This document shows positions 1 through 10,262 of a stretch of 64,000 nt of DNA, piece by piece. Within the stretch, counting starts at the first letter, position 1. The number at the start of each line of letters is the position of its first letter. The notes under the pieces are model-generated. The model did not search any database and was not told the origin of the DNA. It worked only from the letters and a program-made list of their open reading frames with translations. The stretch comes from Escherichia whittamii (GTDB taxonomy: Bacteria > Pseudomonadota > Gammaproteobacteria > Enterobacterales > Enterobacteriaceae): contig NZ_JACSQI010000007.1 of the NCBI RefSeq assembly GCF_014836715.1, positions 1 to 64,000 on the forward strand, in the 5' to 3' direction. Both the position numbers and the translations under genes were made by a program.

Positions 1-1569
1 CCGATGCTGACCGTCCGGTCATAGTTGACCCGCTTGTCTTTACTGTTCAGCACAACGACCTGCATATTTTTCTGTGCATGGATATACACCAGCTCACTGT
101 CCGTGGCGTCTTCAAACCGCAGCTCGTTAAAGCCTCCGCCCTTGTACGTCTTCGACCGGATGGTCATCTGCGTCTTCGTCCCCGGCAGGTCACCCGGCGA
201 ACGGTTGTCCTCATGGTAGGTACGTCCCATGATTATCGGCTGGTCCGGGTCACCGTTCAGAAAGTCCACTATCACTTCCTGGCCCACCCGCGGTATCGCC
301 AGGTTGCCGAAACCCGGTCCCGCCCACGCCTGCGACACCCGTATCCAGCATGAACTCTCCTCCGTCATACCGTGATAACGGTCCCAGTGAAACTTCACCC
401 GCACCCGGCCATGTTCGTCGCAGAATATCTCCTCGCCCTCCGGACCGGTCACGATGGCACTCTGCGGGCCGTCCACCTTCGGCTTCGGCAGCGGTGCGTG
501 ACGCCACGTCCTGTCCGCCGGTATCACCTCAAACCGGTTTATCAGCGTCGTTCCTTCTCCCTTACTTCCGTGCAACGCCTGCGGCTGTTCTCCCCGCAGC
601 GTGCTTCCCACAACCTGCCATTCACGGTTCAGCGTCCCTGACGGATGGCCCGTAAGCCGGAACCGCGTTCCCGGCCACAGCCGCGCCGTGTTACACACTC
701 CGCTTGCCGTCTCCGCCCCGTTCCGCCACCCTTCCGTCTGGTAACGCGCAAAGTCCCGCCCGTGCTGCTCATCCTTGAACCGCCCCGGATAATCAAATAT
801 CTCGTACTGTGTTCCCTGTCCGTTCAGACTCTCCCCGTCATGGCGGTAGTACCCCGGCCACCCCGGCGTTTTGAACGTATAATCCTGCGTCTCCACCGAC
901 GCCACGCTTATCTGCGCCCGGTAACGGAACTCGCTGATATACTCCGTCGTTCCCCCGGTCGTGGTGTTCGGGTTAAACGCCAGCGCCCCCATTCCCGTCA
1001 GCCCCGCCACATCATCACACACCGCCAGCTTCTGCTCCGGCCCTTCCTTTGCGCCGCGCTCATAAAAGAAGATGCCTTCCTCCGCCCACAGTCGTGTCAG
1101 AAACGCCAGGTCGCTCTCTCCGTACTGCACGCAGAACTCCCGCGCCGGATGCTCCTCATAGAACAGCGGCATCCATGCCGTCACCCCGTTCTCGTCAAGA
1201 AGCTGGGCTGATATTGTCCGGATGTCCTGCTGCTGGAAGATACGGAAGTTCTGCCGTAACCCTGCCCGCCACAGCGGCGGGCTGATGCTCAGGGAATAAC
1301 GCATCTGCCAGCCGTTATTCACCCCCGGCGACACCCCGTTCACGATACCGCTGACGTAACGCTGCGGGATATCACCCTGCCAGACCGTCAGCACCGTCTT
1401 CTTCTCCAGAAAATCCTCCGCCGTCAGGTCGGAACAGCCCGCTGGCAATCTCCACTTCCAGGATGAACGGGGTGCAGTGGTGCTGGTACAGACGGAAGCT
1501 CACCACCGCCGTCGCCATCTCCACAATGCCGTCCACCGACAGGGTGAAACGTAATCCTTCTGAGGACAT
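1..1569 (-). pseudogene. vgrG: VgrG-type spike protein gene, frameshifted and truncated by window edge
   Basis: The minus strand encodes a type VI secretion spike protein (VgrG, gp27/gp5-like), which would cap the secretion tube and carry effectors such as Rhs proteins. It starts at 1569 (MSSEGLRFTLSVDG) after a GGGG-type ribosome site and reads well to about codon 46 (FILEVEIASGLF). The family-like continuation (DLTAEDFLEKKTVLTVWQG) is in another frame from 1430 down and stays open to base 1, with typical VgrG stretches such as HGRVRVKFHWDRYHG and QEVIVDFLNGDPDQP. The frames meet at 1430-1432; the intact family has R-P between LF and DL, so about five bases are missing. The first frame would give only a 65-residue product ending at 1372. 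The C-terminus lies outside the window. The family call is firm; loss of function is inferred from the frameshift and could be a sequencing error. Confidence 0.85.
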
Positions 1570-1745
1570 ATAAACCCCATAGCTACCGCACTCATGGTTC
1601 TCACTCTAAAGACTTATAAGAAAGCCTTAAGTGAGATACCCGTCAGATAGCAGCAATTAGGAAAATATTTATATATATTTCATGAATATATATTTCAGTT
1701 GGGTAATGCAGTGTATAAATATTTATCTGAACGTCTTCCTGATAC

Positions 1746-1778
1746 AAAAAAACCGCCAGCGTTTCCGCTGGCGGTTTT
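1746..1778 (-). terminator. Rho-independent terminator of ybfA
   Basis: A 9-bp GC-rich stem (CCGCCAGCG / CGCTGGCGG) is flanked by A and T runs. Read on the minus strand, the hairpin is followed by seven T residues. It lies just downstream of the ybfA stop and separates ybfA from the vgrG locus. Confidence 0.85.
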
Positions 1779-1800
1779 CAATGTATTCAAGATTCAGCAA

Positions 1801-2007
1801 TCAATAAAAATCACCGGTTGCCTTTTCGGCCTGATCCATCCACACCGGTTTATCGCTGGTTTTCGACCAGACGCGGTGCAGGTAGCTGTAAAAGCGGGCG
1901 CGGTCTTTCCAGAAAAGCATGAAAGGCAGCGCCAGAACGCCCGCAGCAACCGCATAAGTACGGCGTAAAAAGATAAGCCATGCAGGATATTCTTTATAGA
2001 GTTCCAT
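1801..2007 (-). CDS. ybfA: Small membrane-associated protein YbfA
   Basis: A 68-residue protein ([16 protein letters not shown]...) of unknown function, matching E. coli YbfA. It has one hydrophobic segment at about residues 17-33 preceded by positive charges (LRR), so it is probably a small inner-membrane protein. The ATG at 2007 is preferred over the in-frame start at 2112 because it follows a strong GGGGGAG ribosome site seven or so bases upstream, and the length then equals the known protein. It is transcribed divergently from kdpF and ends at its own terminator. Its place beside kdp is conserved in E. coli, but no link to potassium transport is shown by the sequence. Confidence 0.85.
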   Translation of the reverse strand: MELYKEYPAWLIFLRRTYAVAAGVLALPFMLFWKDRARFYSYLHRVWSKTSDKPVWMDQAEKATGDFY

Positions 2008-2321
2008 ACTTTTCTCCCCCTTTCTTGTATCTACCCGGTGAATGGCACCGGCAAAATGAATATGTTTATCTGATGAAAATAGTACCGCCTTTTGTGTAAT
2101 TTTACCACTCATCCGACCACTTATTTTTGCTTATTGATGGTTTATTTACATTCACCGCGTAATTAAGTTACAAAAAAGTTAAAACAATACTAACCATTAG
2201 TTAGATTATGGCTTTTGCCATTTTTATACTTTTTTTACACCCCATCCGCAGATTTTTGCGAAATCTTTGCAGCCAGAATTCTACCCTTCCGGTATCACTT
2301 TTAGGCCACTGGAGGTGCACT
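2008..2321. promoter_or_regulatory. ybfA-kdpF divergent control region with KdpE operator
   Basis: This AT-rich space holds the promoters of ybfA (left) and kdpFABCDE (right). The T-rich stretch at 2221-2240 (TTTATACTTTTTTTACACC) corresponds to the KdpE binding site known upstream of the E. coli kdp promoter. The inverted repeat ATTTTTGCGAAATCTTTGC follows at about 2251-2269. A GGAGG ribosome site at 2309-2315 precedes the GTG start of kdpF. The operator assignment rests on remembered similarity with K-12; the promoter hexamers are not strong matches, as expected of a regulator-dependent promoter. Confidence 0.6.
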
Positions 2322-2411
2322 GTGAGTGCAGGCGTGATAGCCGGCGTGTTGCTGGTGTTTTTATTACTGGGTTATCTGGTTTATGCCCTGATCAATGCGG
2401 AGACGTTCTGA
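2322..2411 (+). CDS. kdpF: KdpF, small subunit of the K+-transporting ATPase
   Basis: A 29-residue single-span membrane peptide ([20 protein letters not shown]..., GTG start) that stabilises the KdpFABC potassium pump in the inner membrane. The start is fixed by the GGAGG site 6-11 bases upstream and by the known peptide length. Its TGA stop shares one base with the ATG of kdpA (TGATG), indicating translational coupling. It is the first gene of kdpFABCDE and would be induced by KdpDE under potassium limitation or osmotic stress. Confidence 0.93.
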   Translation: MSAGVIAGVLLVFLLLGYLVYALINAETF

Positions 2412-4084
2412 TGGCTGCGCAAGGGTTCTTACTGATCGCCACGTTTTTACTGGTGCTAATGGTGCTGGCGCGCCCTTTAGGCAACGGGCTGGCACGGCTT
2501 ATTAATGACATTCCTCTTCCCGGTACGGCGGGCGTTGAGCACGTACTCTTTCGTGTACTTGGCGTCTCTGACCGAGAGATGAACTGGAAGCAATATCTCT
2601 CTGCCATTCTCTGTCTGAATATGTTGGGGCTGGCGGTGCTGTTTTTTATGTTACTCGGTCAGCACTATCTGCCGCTTAATCCGCAGCAGTTGCCGGGGCT
2701 GTCGTGGGATCTGGCGCTCAATACTGCCGTCAGCTTTGTCACCAATACCAACTGGCAAGCTTACAGCGGTGAAACGACGTTGAGCTATTTCAGCCAGATG
2801 GCGGGCTTAACGGTGCAAAACTTTCTTTCTGCCGCCAGCGGGATTGCGGTGATTTTTGCCCTCATCCGCGCATTTACCCGCCAGAGCATGTGCACGCTCG
2901 GCAATGCCTGGGTCGATCTGCTACGCATTACGTTATGGGTGTTAGCCCCTGTGGCGTTGTTGATCGCCCTGTTTTTTATTCAACAAGGTGCGCTGCAAAA
3001 CTTTCTGCCCTATCAGGCGGTGACGACCGTCGAAGGAGCACAACAACTGTTACCAATGGGTCCGGTGGCTTCTCAGGAAGCAATCAAGATGCTCGGTACT
3101 AACGGCGGTGGCTTCTTTAATGCCAACTCATCGCATCCGTTTGAAAACCCGACCGCACTGACCAACTTCGTGCAAATGCTGGCGATCTTCTTGATCCCAA
3201 CGGCACTGTGCTTTGCCTTTGGCGAAGTGGCAGGCGATCGTCGTCAGGGACGCATGTTTCTATGGGCGATGTCGGTCATTTTTGTCATCTGTGTGGCCGT
3301 GGTGATGTGGGCAGAAGTTCAGGGTAATCCACATCTGCTGACGCTCGGCGCGGACAGTAGCATCAATATGGAAGGTAAAGAGAGCCGTTTTGGCGTGCTG
3401 GTCAGCAGCCTGTTTGCAGTCGTGACTACGGCGGCTTCCTGCGGCGCGGTGATTGCGATGCATGATTCGTTTACCGCTCTCGGCGGCATGGTGCCAATGT
3501 GGCTGATGCAGATTGGTGAAGTGGTATTCGGCGGTGTCGGTTCTGGTCTTTACGGCATGATGCTGTTCGTCCTGCTGGCGGTGTTTATTGCCGGACTGAT
3601 GATTGGCCGTACGCCGGAATATCTGGGTAAAAAAATCGACGTGCGCGAGATGAAACTGACCGCGCTGGCGATTCTGGTCACTCCAACGCTGGTGTTGATG
3701 GGCGCGGCGCTGGCGATGATGACCGACGCCGGACGTAGCGCCATGCTCAACCCTGGCCCGCACGGTTTTAGCGAAGTGCTGTACGCCGTGTCGTCCGCCG
3801 CTAACAACAACGGCAGCGCCTTTGCCGGATTAAGCGCTAACTCTCCGTTCTGGAACTGTTTACTGGCGTTGTGCATGTTTGTCGGGCGCTTCGGGGTGAT
3901 TATCCCGGTAATGGCGATTGCCGGTTCGCTGGTGAGTAAAAAGAGCCAACCCGCCAGCTCCGGCACACTGCCAACGCACGGCCCGCTGTTTGTTGGCCTG
4001 TTAATCGGCACCGTGTTGCTGGTTGGCGCACTGACCTTTATCCCTGCCCTGGCGCTTGGTCCGGTGGCTGAATATCTCTCCTGA
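2411..4084 (+). CDS. kdpA: Potassium-transporting ATPase channel subunit KdpA
   Basis: KdpA is the 557-residue potassium-selective, channel-like subunit of KdpFABC in the inner membrane. It has about ten membrane helices and the four pore-loop regions of the SKT superfamily; the selectivity-filter segments are visible as TNTNWQ (about 111-116), [11 protein letters not shown] (about 230-240), and the loops near TTAASCG and NNNGSAF. The ATG at 2411 is chosen because it overlaps the kdpF stop and yields the known length; the open frame extends 48 codons further upstream but would run through kdpF in another frame. It ends 22 bases before kdpB. Confidence 0.96.
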   Translation: MAAQGFLLIATFLLVLMVLARPLGNGLARLINDIPLPGTAGVEHVLFRVLGVSDREMNWKQYLSAILCLNMLGLAVLFFMLLGQHYLPLNPQQLPGLSWDLALNTAVSFVTNTNWQAYSGETTLSYFSQMAGLTVQNFLSAASGIAVIFALIRAFTRQSMCTLGNAWVDLLRITLWVLAPVALLIALFFIQQGALQNFLPYQAVTTVEGAQQLLPMGPVASQEAIKMLGTNGGGFFNANSSHPFENPTALTNFVQMLAIFLIPTALCFAFGEVAGDRRQGRMFLWAMSVIFVICVAVVMWAEVQGNPHLLTLGADSSINMEGKESRFGVLVSSLFAVVTTAASCGAVIAMHDSFTALGGMVPMWLMQIGEVVFGGVGSGLYGMMLFVLLAVFIAGLMIGRTPEYLGKKIDVREMKLTALAILVTPTLVLMGAALAMMTDAGRSAMLNPGPHGFSEVLYAVSSAANNNGSAFAGLSANSPFWNCLLALCMFVGRFGVIIPVMAIAGSLVSKKSQPASSGTLPTHGPLFVGLLIGTVLLVGALTFIPALALGPVAEYLS

Positions 4085-4106
4085 TGATATTGAGTGAGTA
4101 CTGAAT

Positions 4107-6155
4107 ATGAGTCGTAAACAACTGGCGCTATTCGAACCAACACTTGTCGTTCAGGCGCTAAAAGAAGCGGTGAAAAAATTAAATCCGCAGGCGCAATGGC
4201 GCAATCCGGTGATGTTTATCGTCTGGATCGGCAGTCTGCTGACTACCTTTATTAGCATCGCGATAGCGAGCGGCGCGATGCCTGGCAATGCGCTGTTTAG
4301 TGCGGCAATTAGCGGCTGGCTGTGGGTCACCGTACTGTTCGCTAATTTCGCCGAGGCGCTGGCAGAAGGCCGCAGTAAAGCACAGGCCAACAGTCTGAAA
4401 GGGGTGAAAAAAACCGCCTTTGCCCGCAAGCTGCGCGAGCCGAAATATGGCGCTGCGGCAGACAAAGTTCCTGCCGATCAACTGCGTAAAGGCGACATCG
4501 TGCTGGTAGAAGCAGGCGATATTATCCCCTGCGATGGTGAAGTTATTGAAGGTGGCGCATCGGTCGATGAGAGCGCCATCACCGGGGAATCGGCACCGGT
4601 TATTCGTGAATCCGGCGGCGATTTTGCCTCCGTCACTGGCGGTACACGTATTCTTTCTGACTGGCTGGTGATTGAGTGCAGCGTTAACCCTGGCGAGACA
4701 TTTCTGGATCGGATGATCGCGATGGTGGAAGGCGCACAGCGACGCAAAACACCGAACGAGATTGCCCTGACCATCCTGCTGGTTGCCCTGACCGTCGTCT
4801 TTTTACTGGCAACCGCAACGCTGTGGCCATTTACCGCCTGGGGCGGCAACGCGGTCAGCGTGACGGTACTGGTGGCGCTGCTGGTCTGCCTGATCCCTAC
4901 CACCATCGGCGGCCTGTTGTCGGCGATCGGCGTCGCCGGGATGAGTCGAATGCTGGGCGCGAATGTAATTGCCACCAGCGGGCGTGCAGTTGAAGCGGCG
5001 GGTGACGTTGACGTTCTGCTGCTGGATAAAACCGGCACCATCACGCTAGGTAACCGTCAGGCATCGGAGTTTATCCCCGCGCAGGGCGTAGAGGAAAAAA
5101 CGCTGGCCGACGCCGCGCAGCTGGCTTCGCTGGCCGATGAAACGCCGGAAGGCCGCAGCATTGTGATCCTCGCAAAGCAGCGTTTTAACCTGCGCGAGCG
5201 CGATGTGCAGTCGCTCCATGCCACCTTTGTGCCATTTACTGCGCAAAGTCGAATGAGCGGGATCAATATCGACAACCGTATGATCCGTAAAGGTTCTGTC
5301 GATGCCATTCGCCGCCACTTTGAAGTTAACGGTGGTCACTTCCCTGCCGATGTTGATCAAAAAGTCGATCAGGTTGCGCGTCAGGGGGCCACGCCACTGG
5401 TAGTAGTAGAAGGTTCCCGCGTACTGGGCGTTATTGCGCTGAAAGATATCGTCAAAGGCGGCATTAAGGAGCGCTTCGCCCAGCTGCGCAAAATGGGCAT
5501 TAAAACGGTGATGATTACCGGCGATAACCGTCTGACAGCCGCCGCGATTGCTGCGGAAGCGGGCGTCGATGATTTCCTCGCCGAAGCGACACCGGAGGCC
5601 AAGCTGGCGTTGATTCGTCAGTATCAGGCGGAAGGCCGTTTAGTGGCGATGACCGGCGACGGCACTAACGATGCTCCGGCGCTGGCGCAGGCCGATGTCG
5701 CGGTAGCGATGAACTCCGGCACTCAGGCGGCGAAAGAAGCAGGCAATATGGTGGATCTCGACTCCAACCCGACCAAGTTGATCGAGGTGGTGCACATTGG
5801 CAAACAAATGTTGATGACCCGTGGCTCACTCACCACCTTCAGTATCGCCAATGATGTGGCGAAATACTTCGCCATTATTCCGGCGGCGTTCGCGGCAACG
5901 TATCCGCAGTTAAATGCGCTGAACATCATGCGCCTGCATTCGCCCGACTCCGCCATTCTCAGTGCGGTGATTTTCAACGCCTTGATTATCGTCTTTTTGA
6001 TTCCCCTGGCGTTAAAAGGCGTGAGTTATAAACCGCTAACGGCTTCTGCCATGTTGCGCCGTAACTTATGGATTTACGGTCTGGGTGGGCTGCTGGTGCC
6101 GTTTATCGGTATCAAAGTGATTGATTTACTGCTGACCGTTTGCGGTCTGGTGTGA
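4107..6155 (+). CDS. kdpB: Potassium-transporting P-type ATPase, ATP-binding subunit KdpB
   Basis: KdpB (682 residues) is the P-type ATPase subunit that powers KdpFABC. The phosphorylation motif [11 protein letters not shown] (Asp about 307), the actuator TGES loop (about 159-162) and the hinge [14 protein letters not shown] are all present, so it should be catalytically competent. The serine of TGES is the known site of inhibitory phosphorylation at high potassium. Length equals the E. coli protein. It lies between kdpA and kdpC; the kdpC start follows the stop by 8 bases. Confidence 0.97.
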   Translation: MSRKQLALFEPTLVVQALKEAVKKLNPQAQWRNPVMFIVWIGSLLTTFISIAIASGAMPGNALFSAAISGWLWVTVLFANFAEALAEGRSKAQANSLKGVKKTAFARKLREPKYGAAADKVPADQLRKGDIVLVEAGDIIPCDGEVIEGGASVDESAITGESAPVIRESGGDFASVTGGTRILSDWLVIECSVNPGETFLDRMIAMVEGAQRRKTPNEIALTILLVALTVVFLLATATLWPFTAWGGNAVSVTVLVALLVCLIPTTIGGLLSAIGVAGMSRMLGANVIATSGRAVEAAGDVDVLLLDKTGTITLGNRQASEFIPAQGVEEKTLADAAQLASLADETPEGRSIVILAKQRFNLRERDVQSLHATFVPFTAQSRMSGINIDNRMIRKGSVDAIRRHFEVNGGHFPADVDQKVDQVARQGATPLVVVEGSRVLGVIALKDIVKGGIKERFAQLRKMGIKTVMITGDNRLTAAAIAAEAGVDDFLAEATPEAKLALIRQYQAEGRLVAMTGDGTNDAPALAQADVAVAMNSGTQAAKEAGNMVDLDSNPTKLIEVVHIGKQMLMTRGSLTTFSIANDVAKYFAIIPAAFAATYPQLNALNIMRLHSPDSAILSAVIFNALIIVFLIPLALKGVSYKPLTASAMLRRNLWIYGLGGLLVPFIGIKVIDLLLTVCGLV

Positions 6156-6163
6156 GGATTACC

Positions 6164-6736
6164 ATGAGTGGATTACGTCCGGCATTATCGACATTTCTCT
6201 TTCTGTTACTGATTACCGGCGGTGTGTACCCGCTGCTGACCACCGCGCTGGGGCAATGGTGGTTTCCCTGGCAGGCCAATGGTTCATTGATTCGTGAAGG
6301 TGATACGGTGCGCGGCTCGGCGTTAATCGGGCAGAATTTTACCGGCAACGGCTATTTTCATGGCCGCCCGTCGGCAACGGCAGAAATGCCCTATAATCCA
6401 CAGGCTTCTGGCGGGAGCAATCTGGCAGTCAGTAATCCGGAGCTGGATAAACAAATAGCTGCACGCGTTGCTGCATTACGGGCAGCTAACCCGGACGCCA
6501 GCACGAGCGTTCCGGTTGAACTGGTGACGGCGTCGGCAAGCGGGCTGGACAATAACATTACCCCGCAAGCAGCGGCCTGGCAGATCCCACGCGTGGCGAA
6601 AGCGCGTAATCTCAGCGTTGAACAGCTCACGCAACTGGTCGCAAAATACAGCCAACAACCGCTGGTGAAATATATCGGCCAGCCGGTCGTCAACATTGTC
6701 GAACTCAACCTGGCGCTGGATAAGCTTGATGAATAA
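6164..6736 (+). CDS. kdpC: Potassium-transporting ATPase subunit KdpC
   Basis: KdpC (190 residues) is the single-span periplasmic subunit that improves nucleotide affinity and assembly of KdpFABC. An N-terminal membrane helix at about residues 10-30 ([17 protein letters not shown]) is followed by the family signature [19 protein letters not shown]. The ATG at 6164 follows a GAGGA site at 6154-6158 and gives the known length; an upstream in-frame start at 6140 lies within kdpB. The last 8 bases overlap the start of kdpD, so sensor expression is coupled to pump expression. Confidence 0.96.
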   Translation: MSGLRPALSTFLFLLLITGGVYPLLTTALGQWWFPWQANGSLIREGDTVRGSALIGQNFTGNGYFHGRPSATAEMPYNPQASGGSNLAVSNPELDKQIAARVAALRAANPDASTSVPVELVTASASGLDNNITPQAAAWQIPRVAKARNLSVEQLTQLVAKYSQQPLVKYIGQPVVNIVELNLALDKLDE

Positions 6737-9413
6737 CGAACCCTTACGTCCCGACCCCGATCGTCTGCTGGAACAAACTGCCGCGCCGCATCGGGGAAAG
6801 CTAAAAGTTTTCTTCGGTGCCTGTGCTGGCGTCGGAAAGACCTGGGCGATGCTGGCAGAAGCCCAGCGGCTGCGGGCGCAAGGGCTGGATATTGTGGTTG
6901 GCGTGGTAGAAACCCACGGTCGGAAAGATACCGCCGCAATGCTGGAAGGTCTGGCTGTTCTACCACTGAAACGCCTGGCGTATCGTGGGCGGCATATCAG
7001 CGAGTTTGATCTCGATGCCGCCCTCGCCCGCCGTCCGGCACTGATCTTAATGGACGAACTGGCGCACAGTAATGCGCCAGGTTCCCGTCATCCTAAACGC
7101 TGGCAGGACATTGAAGAGCTGCTGGAAGCTGGCATTGATGTTTTCACTACCGTCAACGTTCAGCATCTGGAAAGCCTGAACGATGTGGTCAGCGGCGTCA
7201 CCGGAATTCAGGTGCGGGAAACCGTGCCCGATCCTTTTTTCGATGCCGCCGACGACGTAGTACTGGTGGACCTGCCCCCGGACGATCTGCGTCAAAGGCT
7301 GAAAGAAGGCAAAGTCTACATTGCCGGGCAAGCGGAACGCGCCATTGAGCATTTTTTCCGCAAAGGCAATCTGATCGCCCTGCGCGAGCTGGCGCTGCGC
7401 CGTACTGCCGATCGCGTAGATGAACAAATGCGTGCCTGGCGGGGACATCCTGGCGAAGAGAAAGTCTGGCACACGCGAGACGCGATCCTTTTATGCATCG
7501 GGCATAATACCGGCAGCGAAAAACTGGTCCGCGCGGCGGCGCGGCTGGCGTCACGGTTGGGGAGCATCTGGCACGCGATATATGTTGAAACCCCTGCCCT
7601 GCACCGCTTACCGGAGAAAAAACGCCGGGCAATTCTCAGCGCCTTGCGTCTGGCGCAGGAGTTAGGCGCAGAGACGGCAACGCTTTCTGAGCCGGCGGAA
7701 GAAAAAGCGGTTGTCCGTTATGCCCGTGAACATAATCTCGGCAAGATTATTCTCGGTCGCCCGGCCTCGCGCCGCTGGTGGCGTCGGGAAACTTTTGCTG
7801 ACCGACTGGCACGTATCGCCCCCGATCTCGATCAGGTACTGGTCGCGCTTGATGAACCACCCGCTCGCACCATTAATAACGCGCCGGATAGCCGCTCTTT
7901 TAAAGATAAGTGGCGCGTACAGATTCAGGGATGCATGGTTGCCGCCGCGTTATGTGCCGTTATCACCTTAATTGCCATGCAGTGGCTGATGGCGTTTGAT
8001 GCCGCAAACCTGGTGATGCTGTATCTGCTTGGTGTCGTGGTGGTGGCGCTGTTTTATGGACGCTGGCCTTCGGTGGTCGCCACGGTCATTAACGTGGTGA
8101 GTTTCGATCTCTTTTTTATCGCCCCACGCGGTACGCTCGCCGTCTCTGATGTGCAATATCTGCTGACTTTCTCGGTGATGCTAACCGTCGGGCTGGTGAT
8201 CGGCAATCTCACCGCTGGCGTGCGTTATCAGGCACGGGTAGCCCGTTACCGCGAGCAACGCACGCGACACTTATATGAAATGTCAAAAACGCTGGCGGTG
8301 GGCCGTAGTCCGCAAGATATCGCCGCCACCAGTGAACAGTTTATTGCTTCTACTTTTCATGCCCGCAGCCAGGTGTTGCTGCCTGATGACAACGGTATAT
8401 TACTACCGCTAACGCATCCGCAGGGGATGACGCCGTGGGACGATGCTATCGCTCGCTGGAGTTTTGACAAAGGCCAACCGGCTGGTGCTGGCACCGACAC
8501 CTTACCCGGCGTGCCGTACCAGATTTTGCCGTTAAAAAGCGGTGAGAAAACCTACGGTCTGGTGGTGGTAGAACCGGGGAATTTGCGCCAGTTGATGATT
8601 CCGGAACAGCAGCGCCTGCTGGAGACGTTTACGCTGTTAGTTGCCAATGCTCTGGAACGCCTAGCGCTGACCGCCAGCGAAGAACAGGCGCGGATGGCCA
8701 GCGAACGGGAACAGCTCCGCAACGCTCTGCTGGCGGCGCTTTCACATGATTTACGCACTCCGCTTACCGTGCTGTTTGGTCAGGCAGAAATTTTAACGCT
8801 TGATCTGGCGAGCGAAGGTTCTCCGCACGCTCGCCAGGCCAGCGAAATTCGCCAGCATGTGCTGAATACCACCCGCCTGGTGAATAATCTACTGGATATG
8901 GCGCGAATTCAGTCCGGCGGCTTTAATTTGAAGAAAGAGTGGTTAACGCTGGAAGAAGTGGTCGGTAGTGCGCTGCAAATGCTGGAGCCGGGATTATCAT
9001 CGCCTATCAACCTTTCGCTGCCAGAACAGCTGACCTTAATCCACGTTGACGGGCCATTGTTTGAACGGGTACTGATTAATCTGCTGGAGAACGCGGTGAA
9101 ATACGCCGGCGCGCAGGCTGAAATTGGTATCGATGCCCATGTAGAGGACGAGAAACTGCAACTGGATGTCTGGGATAACGGCCCCGGAATTCCACATGGC
9201 AAAGAGCAAACTATTTTCGATAAGTTTGCCAGAGGGAATAAGGAATCGGCAGTACCGGGCGTCGGGCTTGGGCTGGCAATTTGTCGGGCGATTGTAGAAA
9301 TACACGGTGGCACGATTACTGCGTTCAACCGACCGGAAGGTGGCGCCTGTTTTCGTGTTACACTTCCCCAGCAAAACGCCCCTGAACTTGAAGAATTTCA
9401 TGAGGATATGTGA
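6729..9413 (+). CDS. kdpD: Sensor histidine kinase KdpD
   Basis: KdpD (894 residues) senses potassium limitation and osmotic upshift and phosphorylates KdpE. In order: an N-terminal KdpD domain with a Walker-A-like GACAGVGKT (30-37), a USP-like domain (about 250-375), four membrane helices (about 400-498), a GAF-like region, and the kinase core with the H box [16 protein letters not shown] (His about 673), N box [10 protein letters not shown], and G boxes DNGPGIP and GVGLGLAI. The ATG at 6729 overlaps the kdpC end by 8 bases and gives the known length; the start at 6696 would add 11 residues inside kdpC. The stop overlaps the kdpE GTG by 4 bases. Confidence 0.97.
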   Translation: MNNEPLRPDPDRLLEQTAAPHRGKLKVFFGACAGVGKTWAMLAEAQRLRAQGLDIVVGVVETHGRKDTAAMLEGLAVLPLKRLAYRGRHISEFDLDAALARRPALILMDELAHSNAPGSRHPKRWQDIEELLEAGIDVFTTVNVQHLESLNDVVSGVTGIQVRETVPDPFFDAADDVVLVDLPPDDLRQRLKEGKVYIAGQAERAIEHFFRKGNLIALRELALRRTADRVDEQMRAWRGHPGEEKVWHTRDAILLCIGHNTGSEKLVRAAARLASRLGSIWHAIYVETPALHRLPEKKRRAILSALRLAQELGAETATLSEPAEEKAVVRYAREHNLGKIILGRPASRRWWRRETFADRLARIAPDLDQVLVALDEPPARTINNAPDSRSFKDKWRVQIQGCMVAAALCAVITLIAMQWLMAFDAANLVMLYLLGVVVVALFYGRWPSVVATVINVVSFDLFFIAPRGTLAVSDVQYLLTFSVMLTVGLVIGNLTAGVRYQARVARYREQRTRHLYEMSKTLAVGRSPQDIAATSEQFIASTFHARSQVLLPDDNGILLPLTHPQGMTPWDDAIARWSFDKGQPAGAGTDTLPGVPYQILPLKSGEKTYGLVVVEPGNLRQLMIPEQQRLLETFTLLVANALERLALTASEEQARMASEREQLRNALLAALSHDLRTPLTVLFGQAEILTLDLASEGSPHARQASEIRQHVLNTTRLVNNLLDMARIQSGGFNLKKEWLTLEEVVGSALQMLEPGLSSPINLSLPEQLTLIHVDGPLFERVLINLLENAVKYAGAQAEIGIDAHVEDEKLQLDVWDNGPGIPHGKEQTIFDKFARGNKESAVPGVGLGLAICRAIVEIHGGTITAFNRPEGGACFRVTLPQQNAPELEEFHEDM

Positions 9414-10087
9414 CAAACGTTCTGATTGTTGAAGATGAACAGGCTATTCGTCGCTTTCTGCGCACAGCGCTGGAGGGCGACGGTATGCGCGTCTTTGAGG
9501 CCGAAACGCTGCAACGCGGTTTGCTGGAAGCGGCGACCCGCAAACCAGATTTGATTATTCTCGATCTCGGCTTGCCCGATGGCGATGGGATTGAGTTTAT
9601 CCGCGACCTGCGTCAGTGGAGCGCAGTGCCGGTGATTGTACTTTCCGCACGTAGTGAAGAGAGCGACAAAATCGCCGCGCTGGATGCCGGCGCTGATGAT
9701 TACCTGAGTAAGCCGTTTGGTATTGGCGAATTGCAGGCCCGTCTGCGCGTCGCCTTACGTCGCCACTCTGCTACCGCCGCGCCCGATCCGGTGGTGAAAT
9801 TTTCCGATGTGACCGTCGATTTAGCCGCCCGGGTGATTCACCGTGGCGAAGACGAAGTGCATTTAACGCCAATAGAATTCCGCCTGCTGGCCGTGCTGCT
9901 CAACAACGCCGGAAAAGTACTCACCCAACGCCAGTTACTCAACCAGGTGTGGGGACCAAACGCGGTCGAACACAGTCACTATTTGCGTATTTATATGGGG
10001 CATCTGCGTCAAAAACTGGAACAAGATCCGGCTCGTCCTCGCCATTTTATTACCGAAACCGGGATTGGGTATCGGTTTATGCTTTAG
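9410..10087 (+). CDS. kdpE: Response regulator KdpE
   Basis: KdpE (225 residues) is an OmpR/PhoB-family response regulator that activates kdpFABC. The receiver domain has the acidic pair EDE (8-10), phospho-acceptor Asp52 (LIILDLGLPDG), the Ser/Thr switch in VLSARS, and Lys in SKPF; a winged-helix DNA-binding domain occupies about 125-225 (LTPIEFRLLAVLL, ITETGIGYRFM). Translation starts at a GTG overlapping the kdpD stop (GTGA). The gene is followed directly by a BIME and a bidirectional terminator shared with pgm; speF-potE, which follow here in K-12, are missing. Confidence 0.97.
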   Translation: MTNVLIVEDEQAIRRFLRTALEGDGMRVFEAETLQRGLLEAATRKPDLIILDLGLPDGDGIEFIRDLRQWSAVPVIVLSARSEESDKIAALDAGADDYLSKPFGIGELQARLRVALRRHSATAAPDPVVKFSDVTVDLAARVIHRGEDEVHLTPIEFRLLAVLLNNAGKVLTQRQLLNQVWGPNAVEHSHYLRIYMGHLRQKLEQDPARPRHFITETGIGYRFML

Positions 10088-10097
10088 GGGGCTGAAT

Positions 10098-10196
10098 TGC
10101 CGGATGCGGCGAAAATGCCTTATCCGGCTTACAAAATCTCGCAAATTCAATATATTGCACTATCTTCGTAGGCCTGGTAAGCGTAGCGCATCAGGC
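10098..10196. repeat. REP pair (BIME) between kdpE and pgm
   Basis: Two facing REP palindromes, GCCGGATGCGGCG...TTATCCGGC at 10098-10131 and GTAGGCCTGGTAAGC...GCATCAGGC at 10168-10196, flank a spacer with the core ATTCAATATATTGCA. The same architecture occurs at 15334, 26033, 28103 and 36593. Confidence 0.9.
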
Positions 10197-10218
10197 AGTT
10201 ATGTGTTTGTTATAAGTA

Positions 10219-10248
10219 AAAAGGGCGATCTTCCGACCGCCCTTTTTT
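10219..10248. terminator. Bidirectional terminator between kdpE and pgm
   Basis: The hairpin AAGGGCG...CGCCCTT with a near-complementary inner stem is preceded by A residues and followed by six T residues, so it can stop transcription from both convergent genes. Confidence 0.85.
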
Positions 10249-10262
10249 ATTACTTTCTGTGA

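Noticed and set aside
25..1285. Plus-strand frames in the first 1.3 kb
   Set aside because: The minus strand reads as VgrG over the whole region; the plus-strand frames have no family features.
1663..1697. AT-rich near-palindrome upstream of vgrG (ATATATATTTCATGAATATATAT-like)
   Set aside because: The arms pair only with a one-base shift and the sequence is of low complexity, so it is probably not a specific site.
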